In this document: positions 41,557 through 41,585 of the stretch, one piece after another | How the letters are laid out: every line of letters begins with the position of its first letter | Position numbering within the stretch: position 1 is the first letter of the stretch | Origin: Streptomyces xantholiticus | GTDB taxonomy: Bacteria > Actinomycetota > Actinomycetes > Streptomycetales > Streptomycetaceae | Length of the DNA: 41,585 bases | NCBI RefSeq assembly: GCF_014651015.1 | Contig: NZ_BMWB01000031.1 | Location: 1-41,585 of the forward strand | Reading direction: 5' to 3' | Position numbers and translations under genes: made by a program | The notes under the pieces: model-generated | Databases searched by the model: none | Told to the model about the DNA's origin: nothing | Seen by the model: the letters and a program-made list of their open reading frames with translations, nothing else

Positions 41557-41585
41557 AGCAGGGCTGAGACGGCGCGCCGCCCCTG

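Overview
The window is very GC-rich actinobacterial DNA, almost certainly from Streptomyces or a close relative. The grounds are strongly C/G-ending codons, frequent GTG starts, ATGA start/stop overlaps, a rare in-frame TTA (bldA-type) codon in a regulator, and a GluAB-type glutamate transporter. No tRNA, rRNA, insertion sequence or CRISPR array was seen.

About the first 30 kb is the right-hand part of a lipopeptide biosynthetic cluster, which runs off the left edge. The minus strand carries (right to left): a malonyltransferase / type II thioesterase / IclR operon (27012-24550); a long operon (24423-13825) for a reducing, polyene-type type II polyketide synthase with two ACPs, two intact and two degenerate ketosynthases, ketoreductase, a dehydratase pair, hydrolases, a DsbA/HCCA-isomerase-fold protein, three consecutive small DsrE/Tus-like proteins and MbtH; a thioesterase / SDR / stand-alone threonine A-T operon (13676-9369); and a large NRPS read as C-T-C-A-T-C-A-T-E (8629 to the edge). 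The first NRPS module has no A domain, so threonine is probably supplied in trans by the A-T protein. The predicted product begins polyenoyl-Thr-Phe-(D)-aromatic residue. Two paralogous regulators with LuxR-like DNA-binding ends (28888-27215) and a Sfp-type phosphopantetheinyl transferase (29316-30086, plus strand) complete it.

The four minus-strand operons share one promoter layout: a 16-bp dyad resembling TGGCAG-N4-CTGCAA, six bases, then a TTG-type -35 box. This looks like the operator of a cluster-specific activator.

From 30223 to 34508 on the plus strand lies a separate three-gene unit: an A-T-TE synthetase, an NAD(P)-binding reductase and an NTF2-like protein. The combination matches the p-terphenyl pathway described for echosides and terfestatins.

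The right end is general metabolism: a divergent LysR / FMN quinone-azoreductase pair with a LysR box between them, a TAXI-type solute-binding lipoprotein-like protein beside a histidine kinase and response regulator, and the first two genes of a glutamate ABC transporter.
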